DNA from: Diphasiastrum complanatum
Lineage: Eukaryota; Streptophyta; Lycopodiopsida; Lycopodiales; Lycopodiaceae
Reading direction: 5' to 3'
Length of the DNA stretch: 64,000 nucleotides
NCBI GenBank assembly: GCA_029204225.1
Contig: CM055100.1
Span: forward strand, 2,803,278 to 2,867,277
Below, piece after piece: positions 10,858 to 20,120 of this stretch (its first letter is position 1; every line of letters begins with the position of its first letter). The notes beneath the pieces were generated by a model. It was not told the origin of the DNA. It saw nothing but the letters and a program-made list of their open reading frames with translations, and searched no databases. The position numbers and the translations under genes are program-made.

Positions 10858-12817
10858 AATGTTTTCCAAATTAGTTACTATAAGTTCGAACGTGATTTCT
10901 ATCACTGTTGTTTTGTTCGAAATTGATAGGCGTAGTCATGCATAAAGAAAGAGGAAGATAGTTTATTCCGCTGCGCACGATAAGTTTTCTTTCTTGTCGT
11001 TCGAATTCTTTTTATTCGAATCTTATTCTACCTATCTTTCACACACCTCATTCCAATAGGACCTAGATTCTCAAACAAACTCCCAAACTTTACATTTGAG
11101 TGAATTTCTGAGCTAGACTGAGTTTTCAACCCATTTTCCCCCTTGTTTGAGTTTTCCACATGTGTGAAAGACCCGATTTGAGTTCGCCAGTATCACCATT
11201 GGTCTTAGAATGCATGTTTTGGCCAGTTTGATACATGATATATATGTTGTCTAAATTTGGAGGAGGGGGTGTATAAATAGAGGTGAGAATGCACTAAAAT
11301 GTTCTTCTGCTATAGAGATGCTGCCAAAATTTGCAGAAATTTTACAACGTTCCCAAGCATCTCTCAAGCACTCACAAAGGCCACCCATTTTCAAGCTCAC
11401 CTATTAAAAATTGCAAATCTCTTTGTTATTTTTAGCTTTTAAACTTACTATTTTAGAAAATTAAGTCACTTTTTGGGCCTAAACTTACCATAATGATGAA
11501 GGATCCTAAGGAGAAAGGCAAAGACGATGTTGTAAAAATTCTTCATTTCTGCAGACTGTTTGAAAAAGACTAATATTCAAAGTATTTTGCATTTTTCAAG
11601 AGACTTTGGTCTCTCACTCCGCATATTTTGGGTTTTCCAAAAATAGTTGGAACGATCGATCTTTGAAGTAAAACCATCTGTCGGGTACTTCGCTACTTCG
11701 CATATTTCCGAAGTAGTTAAAGCTGCCGATCATTGGAGTAAGGTGGACTTGTCGCAAGTAGTAAAAAACTCATCTGAAGATATGGATATGACATATTTAA
11801 AAATGGTGGCAAACACATCTTCATCCTTGGAGATGGAGATGGCGACAAACAGCTATTCATCTTTGGAGATGGCGGTAGCCATATCATTGAACTACTACAA
11901 TTTTTTAAATTTTTTACCTTTGTATGTAAATTTTGATTTTTGAATGTTTTCAAATATTGGGAGGGAAATATTTCAATGTCTCAAGAGTCACATTTAAGTG
12001 TGGTTAAGTATCAATCACTTTTGAGGTGACCTCAATAAGCTAAATTTATTTGCGTTGAAAGTTGTGCGAACAGATGCATAAAGAAATTACAAAAATGTGT
12101 ACTTCATTAACTTTTTGTTAATTTTTGCCCCCTATATGGCATTCTTTATGGGGCCATTTTCATGGTCATATTAATTTGTTTAATGATTGTGAGAGCCTAA
12201 GGGCAAGGCTTCACCACATGAATTGTTTGGGGGGCTAGGACATTGGGCTTTCTTTCATGGAGGGTCCTTTGCATGATTGTGGGGAGCCCAAGGGCATTAC
12301 TGGACCATGGAGGAAAGCTCGAGACCTTGAGCCTCCATCACAAAATGCGAGTTGATATTTTTCCCCAAATGAAGCACTTGCGTGGAGTTAGAATGGAACA
12401 CCCATCCTATGAATCCCCTTGCACCATTAAATCAAAGCTTGACACATGTCTTGGAGAGACATTCAATCAAAAGCTGCATGCTTTATGTGTATGTTAGCAA
12501 GTGGTTATCCCTTCAAGGTCCATGCGCTTGAATGTTACTTGCAATGGGAAGCAAGGAAGGTTGTGGCATATGAGGTGAGACCAAATAATGTGAGTTGATG
12601 CAAAGATCTTATGAGTTGCCCTACAAAGCCATAGATTAGCAACAACTCATGAGTGTTTTGAATGATTTTAGGCACAATAGAGTATGTAATAATGATTAAA
12701 GTATTATGGAAGCCATTGAACACCACATCTACCCTTTAAGGACTCTCAAAGAATTTTATGCAATGCGCGCAGAGTAGAGACCAAAAATTTGGGAGGCTCA
12801 ATGAATATGGTAGGATT
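10858..12817. other. spacer, no recognised gene
   Basis: AT-rich spacer. TATAAATAG at 11272-11280 follows a purine run and could be a core promoter, but downstream there are only short frames: about 26 codons from ATG 11493 and a 98-codon frame at 11647-11943 with low-complexity SSLEMEMA/SSLEMAVA repetition. Neither resembles a known protein. GTTCGAA motifs cluster near 10880-11020. Confidence 0.5.
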
Positions 12818-12834
12818 GTCAATATTGCATAATG
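12818..12834. repeat. 17-bp target-site duplication, left copy
   Basis: GTCAATATTGCATAATG is repeated exactly at 12919-12935, bracketing the tRNA-derived insertion. Confidence 0.9.
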
Positions 12835-12918
12835 CTTCTTGGTTTCCAAGGGGAGGCTCGAACCTGGGACCAAAGAAACTTTGGATGCCAAGCTAATCAG
12901 TTGAGCCAACCCCGTTGG
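12835..12918 (-). mobile_element. 84-bp tRNA-derived SINE-like insertion
   Basis: On the minus strand this reads like the head of a tRNA-derived SINE. An A box (TTGGCTCAACTGATTAG, from 12908 down to about 12892) and a B box (GGTTCGAGCCT, about 12864-12854) are spaced as in RNA polymerase III internal promoters. An anticodon-like hairpin CCAAAGTTTCTTTGG lies between them. Acceptor-like GGGG and CCCC ends could pair, but the T arm does not pair cleanly, so it is not a working tRNA gene. A perfect 17-bp direct duplication on both sides marks LINE-type retroposition. At 84 bp it is shorter than typical plant SINEs and has almost no body or A tail. Confidence 0.75.
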
Positions 12919-12935
12919 GTCAATATTGCATAATG
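12919..12935. repeat. 17-bp target-site duplication, right copy
   Basis: Exact copy of 12818-12834. Confidence 0.9.
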
Positions 12936-13066
12936 GTGGGATAAGCATCTCCATTGATTTTGCACTATATGGAACATACTAGGGACATGTTTTTTGCATT
13001 GCTCAAATTGTGTCACACGTTAATGTCACTTCAATATTTTGCCCATATACCAAAATAACTAAGCTA
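12936..13066. other. upstream region of the F-box gene
   Basis: AT-rich sequence between the SINE-like insertion and the TATA-like site; no coding frame noted. Confidence 0.4.
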
Positions 13067-13078
13067 CCCCTATATATG
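13067..13078 (+). promoter_or_regulatory. TATA-like box upstream of the F-box gene
   Basis: CCCCTATATATG sits about 200 bp before the chosen start codon. With a start site near 13100 the leader would carry the (GA)n tract, a common arrangement in plant 5' UTRs. This is inferred from position only. Confidence 0.4.
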
Positions 13079-13192
13079 CAATCCATCACGCATGCATGTA
13101 TTTGGGTCCAAAATATGAAATTCATGAGTATGAAGGGTTGCGACCTTTCCCTTCCTTGCAATTGCAAACACTAGTTATGTACGTATGGCGTA

Positions 13193-13195
<3 letters not shown>

Positions 13196-13236
<41 letters not shown>
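13196..13236. repeat. (GA)20 microsatellite in the F-box leader
   Basis: A 41-bp pure GA tract followed by CGAGCGAGG. If translated it gives an Arg-Glu run, which is why the downstream ATG is preferred as the start. Confidence 0.95.
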
Positions 13237-13244
<8 letters not shown>

Positions 13245-13277
13245 GTGCTGTATTCTATATTGTGGAGCTGGCAGATC

Positions 13278-14570
13278 ATGGTTGATCGTAACATTGAACC
13301 TCCTTATGTGGTCTTCAGACCACCCAGACTCGTGGACTCGCAGAAAGATGAGGACGATCAAAATATATCCCTAGAACTGTTAAACCAGCTACCTGATGAT
13401 TTATGGACCAGAGTGTTTGGGAATCTGCCTCTTCGGAGCATGTTCGTAGCAAATGCCGTTTGCCATGCCTTTAATCGGATACTTGCAAAGGTAGTACCTG
13501 TGTGTGTGAAACGCCTCCCATCTGAATCTGCTCCTTGGTATGTCCTTATCACGCAGGTTGCGTCTCCATGGGCTTACGATCCTGTCGGTGATAAGTGGTA
13601 TCCGTTTCGATTAACGCTTGAAACAGAGCAGCTGGAATGGAGCTTGGATCTCTTAACAGAGTGGACGTGCCGAGCTATGTCGTCCGCAGATGGCCTGGTT
13701 TGTGTACCATTATTAAGAAAAAACATCTCTGAGAGGCTTGAGGTGGCAGTTTACGATCCTTATAACCAAAGATCTAAATTTCTACCTCCGACTCCAAAGT
13801 GGGGTTTGAGCGAAGGCTTCAACAGCACCAAAGTATCCACGCACGTCTGGATGATCGATCCAACAGTGTGCGAGTATAGAGTAATCGCAACGATATGCAT
13901 CCCACGCTTGCGTGTTCGTGGTTGTCGTAACTTGCTGATTATATTTTCATATCACAATAAAACCAATAGTTGGGAAATCCTGTTTAGGTGGCGAATGCCC
14001 GAGGGTTGGATCATCTATAGCAACGGCGTCATCTGCCACAATATTTTGTACAATATTGTGCACGACATTAGCTTTCCAGAGGACCATTCTACTTGGAGGC
14101 CTACATTTTACTTGCACCGATACGATCTGACAACTAAAAGCAGCATTTCGTCTCAGCCAATGCCATCTTTAAGCGCATCACCAAGCGCTGTGATACTTAA
14201 TTGCAAAGAAAATCTCATGTTAGTGGGACTAGCCGGATTCGAAAAGCTCATGAACGTGTGGAGATTCAATCCTGAAACGCTCACATGGGTTACAGTAAGC
14301 GTAATGCCTCGGACTTTCTTCCGCGCACTAGTAGCATCACCTGCTCATACGCGTCTGATAACATGCACGGGGGGAGGCAATTATATATATTTCCGCTCAG
14401 AGTTCAGGACTAAATTAGTGATATTCATTGTCTCGACGATGGATGAGGGGACATCTTTGACAAGGAATGCTTGGAGGGAAGCACGAGAGTGTCCTGTTGG
14501 TCTGAACATTGCCCATAGAGGCTTCCACTTATGCTACGAGCCTCAACTCCTACTTGGAGGATCACTATGA
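13278..14570 (+). CDS. F-box protein with kelch-like C-terminal region
   Basis: A 430-codon intronless gene ending at TGA 14568-14570. The F-box lies at about residues 26-65 (LLNQLPDDLWTRVFGNLPLR...VCHAFNRIL) and should bind SKP1 in an SCF ubiquitin ligase. The rest carries the signatures of the plant F-box/kelch group: APWYVLI...AYDPVGDKWY, then SSADGLVCVP, then YDPYNQRSKFLPP, and later the FNPETLTWV substrate-propeller motif. An in-frame ATG at 13185 exists, but it would add a translated (GA)n run (RERERE), so ATG 13278 (MVDRNIEPP) is preferred. A TATA-like site lies about 200 bp upstream. The reading frame is intact and GC content is higher than in the flanks. It resembles single-exon F-box genes such as the LCR/FBX6 type, but I would not name an orthologue. 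Confidence 0.9.
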   Translation: MVDRNIEPPYVVFRPPRLVDSQKDEDDQNISLELLNQLPDDLWTRVFGNLPLRSMFVANAVCHAFNRILAKVVPVCVKRLPSESAPWYVLITQVASPWAYDPVGDKWYPFRLTLETEQLEWSLDLLTEWTCRAMSSADGLVCVPLLRKNISERLEVAVYDPYNQRSKFLPPTPKWGLSEGFNSTKVSTHVWMIDPTVCEYRVIATICIPRLRVRGCRNLLIIFSYHNKTNSWEILFRWRMPEGWIIYSNGVICHNILYNIVHDISFPEDHSTWRPTFYLHRYDLTTKSSISSQPMPSLSASPSAVILNCKENLMLVGLAGFEKLMNVWRFNPETLTWVTVSVMPRTFFRALVASPAHTRLITCTGGGNYIYFRSEFRTKLVIFIVSTMDEGTSLTRNAWREARECPVGLNIAHRGFHLCYEPQLLLGGSL

Positions 14571-14749
14571 TACTTGAGTACTGAATAGCTACTCGTCCTT
14601 AACCAAACAAACCACGCCAACCCCTCTATAAATCACACATCAACATCCTTTGTTTGTAGATCATAATTCATGGAATGACTTACTTGGTCATTTCTAGTCC
14701 TTCTATCTTTTGTTTGAAAATTTTAGTTGACGAGGCTACTTAGTCATTA

Positions 14750-14872
14750 CTCTCTAGTGCTTCTTCTACCGTGCGTTTAGATTGATGAAAATAGATAACA
14801 CTTTCAATCATTTGCTCTCTAGTGCTTCTTCTACCGTGCGTTTAGATTGATGAAAATAGATAACACTTTCAA
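14750..14872. repeat. 58-bp tandem duplication, period 65
   Basis: CTCTCTAGTGCTTCTTCTAC and the next 38 bases occur at 14750-14807 and again without change at 14815-14872. The identity suggests a recent slippage or duplication just downstream of the F-box gene. Confidence 0.9.
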
Positions 14873-15429
14873 CCCTTGAATGGAAGGGAGAGAATGGAGA
14901 GACTTGTATAATTAGATGGTGATCTTCAAGAAAATGTCGTCTTGTCATATTAGCACGTGGCTAGGAGCTCGGGTTAGATCCCCAATACTCCTTTCGAGAT
15001 CTTCAACATGGTAGTAGAGGTTTGCTTGCAAGGCGCCCACATTAGGAGGATCTGAGGATGCTAGCATGATGTTTGATTCCCATGAAGTTGGCCACATTTT
15101 ACAACATACATGATGCACATACATGTCCCTCGCTAAGGTTAATGAGTTAAATTAGCAATAATCAACGTGTAAGTTGTTATATGGCTACTTTCTAAGTTCT
15201 ACGGTGACACGTTTGCTTAGCTCTAGAACTATCGGGCCGATTCTTTTACGAGCCCGTGTTGAAGTCTTAAGTAACTTTTCTTTGTACTTGTGTAAAGTTG
15301 TGAATATACAGTTGTGAGAGAGCAATTTTGTCTTGCCTTGCCTTGAAGCATTTGATGATGGTGTGTTGTGGTGATTGAATCGATCGTTTTTATAGCGTAT
15401 TAACACCATTGCGAGTTGAATGAGAAACA
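14873..15429. other. spacer, no gene seen
   Basis: Apart from short chance frames nothing is recognisable. Confidence 0.5.
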
Positions 15430-15794
15430 TTGCGAGGTTCTAAGAATCTTTCAAAATTGACAAAAAAAAGTTCATTTCACAAAAACCATGTTTTTTGTGC
15501 ATACAAATCTTAAAAATGATGTGTTCTTCTAATATTTTTAAAATACAAACATGTGAAAAATTATAAACCTACAAAAATATGCTTTTTTTGTATATCAAGA
15601 AGGTCAACAAAAAAAGTATGTTCAAAATCTCTCAAAAACCTACATAATTTTTTACTTGGTACTAATTTTTTGATTTGCTATTTATATAATATGTCTATTT
15701 CCATTGCAATGACCTTACGCACGTAGGGTGCCAAATCCCTCTCACTTATTAACTAGGGTTAGGATTGCCTTGGGATCCGAAAACCCTCCAACAG
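15430..15794 (-). repeat. probable 3' LTR of Gypsy-1 (type LTR-G)
   Basis: On the minus strand a GGTGGGGGATA polypurine tract (15795-15805) is followed by TGTTGGAGGG, the classic start of a gypsy LTR. The segment AATAAGTGAGAGGG...CACCCTACGTGCGTAAG near 15722-15760 matches similar blocks at 23068-23120, 25100-25160 and 60510-60560, which marks a shared LTR family. The lower-coordinate end is not defined. Confidence 0.6.
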
Positions 15795-15963
15795 TATCCC
15801 CCACCAAAACTGGTGACGGTCCCACGACACCATGCGAGATTTATTCATTTGGGGCTCTGGTCGTACCTTGATAAATTGGTACTGCACCTTCTCCATAAAT
15901 TCCAGGCGTGCTACCCGCAATTGGCGAGGGCTGGCAACGTAACTACTGATGAAATCCGGATCT

Positions 15964-16310
15964 CGGCGAAGGTTTTTGAGGTACTGAACTGATCCGGCGA
16001 AGGTTTCTGAGATCCTGCGAAGGTTCATCCTTCGCCCAAGGACATCGTTCGCCCAAGTATTGTAATAAATACAATTTTTGATGATCTGGCCCTTTGCCCA
16101 ACCTAATTTTGGCATTCTAATTCCATATGTCAGGTCGACGAAGGTTAGTAAGGACTATAAGATGCTCGATGAAGGTTCCCAAAATAATAAGTTTCTGAAC
16201 ATTCACCTAACTTAAAACATGTATTATCTCTGGAAAAGAACCTTCGCCCAACTCAATATAGAGACATGTGAGGTGGATGTATGATCTGAAATCTCAGTGA
16301 AGGTTTCTAA
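15964..16310. repeat. cluster of CGAAGGTT / TTCGCCCAA motifs
   Basis: GCGAAGGTT or one-base variants occur about seven times (15966, 15997, 16018, 16138, 16168, 16298 and nearby), mixed with TTCGCCCAA four times (16030, 16048, 16091 variant, 16245). The two motifs share a GGCGAA/TTCGCC core in opposite orientation. They lie between the Gypsy-1 coding region and its 3' LTR. Confidence 0.7.
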
Positions 16311-16528
16311 GGTTGTATGTGCAAAAGATGACCCAAAAAGTGATTTTCAAAGTCATTTTTCATCAAAAATTATCTTCTGAAAATACTTTTCTTCCCCTTT
16401 TTCCACTCTGATGACTTTTTTGACTTTTGCTCATCATTTTTTTTTGTCTTTTTCTAAAGAAAATTCACTCAAGTATAAAAAACAAGAAAATTGTAAAACA
16501 ATCACAATAAAATTGACAAGGTGTTGGA

Positions 16529-17650
16529 TCATTCTCGTTGAACTGGCTGATCTGGCTGCCAAAACTTCCGTAGTCGGCTGCCATTCACCGGAGTGTCAAA
16601 TCTTTTTCCATCCAAATGTTCTAAAATGACCGCGCCATAGTTCAATATTTCTTTCACTCTACACGGTCCTTCATCTGTGAACTTCAATTTGCCTTTAATC
16701 AGTTTCGTCTTATACATTAGTGCCAGATCTCCTTCCTTCAGATCTTTTTTGTGTAATCGGCGATCGTGCCATGCCTTGCGACGGGCTTTCTCTGCTGCTA
16801 ATGCATGAACTGCCATCAATCTGGTCTCAAAAAGTTTTTGTAAAGCCTCATGACGCATCTGGAAGGATTTCACATCATCCAACCATTCCGTTGCTGCTAT
16901 GCGTAGAGATGGTATCAAAAATTCAATTGGCATAATTGCATCTTGTCCATAAACAAGTTGAAATGACATTTGATTCGTACTATCTTTGTAAGTGGTTATG
17001 AATGCCCATAAAGCGAAATAATACTTATGTTCCCAATCAAAACGACTTGCTTCTACAGTTTTTCTCATAATGTTGTAGACAATCTTGTTGGAAGATTCAA
17101 CTTGACCATTACCCCTTGGATAATATGGAGTACTAAATCAATGAATAACAAAAAAGTCTTCCAACAGACATTTTATCGTTTCATTAAAAAAATGTGTTCC
17201 GCGATCCCTAACGATCTCCATAGGACATCCAAATCTAGTAATAACATTTTCATAGAAAAATTTAGTCGTAGATTTCGCATCTGCAACTCGAACTGCTTTC
17301 GCTTCAACCCATTTGGTCATATAATCAGTAGCAACCATGATATATCTACCTTGAGATCCTCTTGCCGTAGGATGAATAGGACCAACATAGTCGAGGCCCC
17401 ATTTTTAAAATGATGCTTGCGATAAAAATGGATGTAAAGGTTCATAGTTCTGTCGAGTAGGACGACGTGCTTGTTGACAAACATCGCATGACTGAATATA
17501 ATTTTCTGTGTCTTTGTCTGGAATCCTGTTTCTTTTCTGGGACAATATATCTTCACATTTTAAGAATGATGTCAGATTAGTGGGTTGTCTTGAAGGGAGT
17601 GTAGTGGTCCAGATCTTTGATGACCCCGACGATGCTGCTATGGACACCGT
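16529..17650 (-). pseudogene. Gypsy-1 integrase remnant
   Basis: Minus-strand Ty3/gypsy integrase in three pieces: zinc-finger remains (CDVCQQARRPTRQNYEPLHP) near 17405-17540, the core (VATDYMTKWVEAKAVRVADA, NVITRFGCPMEIVRDRGTHF) at 17138-17338, and the C-terminal part 16529-17068 (MSFQLVYGQDAIMPIEFLIP, KKDLKEGDLALMYKT, GPCRVKEIL), a GPY/F-type module. The core acidic residues D...D are present but the pieces are in different frames. RT and gag are not seen next to it. The preserved order and the polypurine tract downstream show a single 5'-truncated element. Confidence 0.88.
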
Positions 17651-18429
17651 TAAACAAACAAAATTTAAAAGCTGCCACTACAAGAGGACGGATGATTTCC
17701 AAGGCTTTTTTTGAGCGTTTGTTTTAAAGATAGTTTTTAAAATGAGTCACACAGGGAGCAGAATGCTCGAGCCTCGGGTCCGGTATTTGGCCTTGGAATA
17801 AGTCTACCAAATTTGAACTTGGTTTTGAAACATTTATAGAAAGGCATATAGAGAGGGTTATAAATCCACTAGAAGGCCTCGGAACATACATCAGAATATT
17901 GAATCTAGTTTGAGGGGTATACCGAGGTTGACCTTAGCATAAGCCTACCAAATTTGAACTTGTTTTTGAGACATTTATAGAGTGGGTTATAAAGAGGGTC
18001 CAGGTGGCCAGAGGCATTCTAGGACACTTTGCTAACCGAGAGTAATACCGAGACTGATGAAAAAAGGGCCCCTCGGTATAACCCACGGTATAAAACAGAA
18101 TGTAAATGGATCTCACTTTTGGAATTTGTTACCTATCAACACATTGAATTCCATTTTATATCATCTTTGGTTGCCATATGCACAAGTGAATAAAGAAATT
18201 TATGTATCACAAAAAATGATGATCACAAATTGTGTACTCACAGGCATCGACTTCTTGTTCCATGTCAACTAGTCAATGAATAAAGTGTAATTGCATCTGC
18301 AAGCAATATGATTAATATTGCAATGAAATGAAATACATCGTACTGTCTCACTCATTCATTTGGTGGTTCATTGTTATCATTTGTCACATCATCATGCGAC
18401 AAATCCGCCAAACCAAATGAGTCTATCTC
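17651..18429. other. spacer with a diverged internal repetition
   Basis: No gene. The phrase CTACCAAATTTGAACTTG recurs near 17804-17821 and 17946-17963, with GAGACATTTATAGA-type text after both, showing an old duplication of about 140 bp spacing. Confidence 0.5.
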
Positions 18430-18813
18430 CTATTCTACCCTAATATCTCCTATAGCTTCATCATTAATAAGCTGATCTTCAAAAGCTAATGGTGACGGTG
18501 ATGATGAGTAAGATCGTGAAAGTGTGTCGTGTGCCGTCGAACCATCCGACGATGATACATCACACTCAACGTCATCATTAGCTTGTAAAGCTTGCACATG
18601 ATCATCTTCCGAAATTGTGACATTGAATCCATCATCACGATCTTGTTCATGAGGTGCATCAACTGGCAGCGCCATGTCCTCCACGACATCTCTATCTTCA
18701 AAAATTCTTTTACTTCGAAGAGCGACTTGAATCACGTACCACCATCTAGGATCTGAACGATCGGGGTGAAAGACCACTCTTGTGCTTATTGTGGCAGAAG
18801 GCTGTCGACACAT
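18430..18813 (-). pseudogene. possible CACTA-type transposase C-terminal remnant
   Basis: A 127-codon minus-strand frame. HPDRSDPRWWYVIQVALRSK resembles the C-terminal DPxxPxWhYVxxxKPR motif of plant En/Spm (CACTA) transposase ORFs, and is followed by an acidic Asp/Ser-rich tail (EDRDVVEDMALPVDAPHEQD). No upstream transposase domain is visible here, and the interpretation rests on one motif. It could instead be an unrelated chance frame. Confidence 0.35.
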
Positions 18814-19068
18814 TTATTGCTGATCATGGAGTGCGTCAGGAAAAGAGTGGATAGAGATTTCTTACGTAAAACTTGAGGCTTTATTCAATAATGAGGAGCC
18901 TATCACGAACTCTTCAAGAAGTGTTTGGAAAGCTGGTGGCGATTGGTACTTGCGTAACCGGCTACCATTTATGGGCGTAGAAAATGGTGTCCCATCCAAT
19001 GTCTCTAAAGTCATTGCCTGTTGGAGATAATTCTACTTGGTGCGGTGGCTACTCTAGATCTATCCATG

Positions 19069-20120
19069 TCAAGGTTGTAAGTGGTTTGTCCACTTTCTAA
19101 GATCTACATAAAATTTATAATACGAAAGAGAAAGATAGCATAACAAGACCTTCATGGTCTCGTTGACAAAGTGAGTCCCTCGATCACTAACTATCTCCAC
19201 TGGGCATCCAAAGTGCACAATGATATTCTCGTAAAGGAACTTCGCAGTGGACCTATACGCACACTGCTTTGGCTTCAACCCACTTTGTGAGATAGTCTGT
19301 AGCCACGATGATATATCGGTCTTGGGTACTATGAGCAGTTGAGTGAATATGGCTGATGAATCAAGTCCCCATTTCTCAAATGGCGCTTGAGCCAATACAA
19401 GATTTAACGGCTCATAGTTCATCTTCATTGTTATACGTGCCCCCTGACATACATCACACTGCTTGATATATGCCTCAGTATCCTTGTGCATTGTTGGCCA
19501 CCAACAGCCGGATTGTAGGATCTTGCGCACTACTGTAACATCTGCTGCAACCTTCTATTGCTTCATGCGAGAGGGACATTATTTGACTTGTCTCATGGGG
19601 TAGGATACAATGACAAATGATATTATCTGCCCCTCTTCGATACAGTTGGCCGACTGATATGGATGATCTTTAAGTACAAGTCTCCACTGTTGCACCTTGG
19701 ATAGTGACCGATCAGGTTGGCCATTCATCAAACACTCAACTATGTCCACGGCCCAATCTGGTACAACATTAGCATATGGTAACTCATCATCAGGCTGAGG
19801 GTCCTTCTCCGTTGATCTGATTCAAGATACATGATCCACCATATAATGTTGTTTGCCTTTGCATACCACTATTCCAAAATCGAACTCCAACAAGAGTAAC
19901 CATCTAGTGATTCTCCATGTGTTGTAGGTTTTGTTGACTAGGTAGAGCAAAGGTTGATGATCAGTGTAGAATGCAAAGTGAGTGGCCATTACATAATGGC
20001 GAAACTTCTTGACTGCAAAGAATTACCAAGGCTTATCGCTCAGTCATTGAATAATTGATTTCAACATCATTGAGTTGTCGACTGGCGAAGCAAATCAGAA
20101 AATCTTTCTTGTACTCGCCT
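19069..20120 (-). pseudogene. Gypsy-2 RNase H-integrase remnant
   Basis: The higher-coordinate half contains RNase H text read in changing frames (ASRQLNDVEINYSMTER near 20040-20090; YTDHQPLLYLVNKTYNTW near 19910-19970). The lower half is integrase: SGCWWPTMHKDTEAYIKQ and CDVCQGARITMKMNYEPL (HHCC finger), then NIIVHFGCPVEIVSDRGTHF (core). Several frameshifts and stops are present. It is a different, more diverged copy than Gypsy-1 on the same strand and lacks the C-terminal module. The end near 19069 is abrupt. Confidence 0.85.

Noticed and set aside
11647-11943. 98-codon frame after a TATA-like box
   Set aside because: Low-complexity Ser-Ser-Leu-Glu-Met repetition and no similarity; not enough to call a gene.
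12835-12918. A functional tRNA gene
   Set aside because: A-box and B-box motifs are present but the T arm does not pair and the acceptor stem is weak, and the target duplication marks it as a retroposon.
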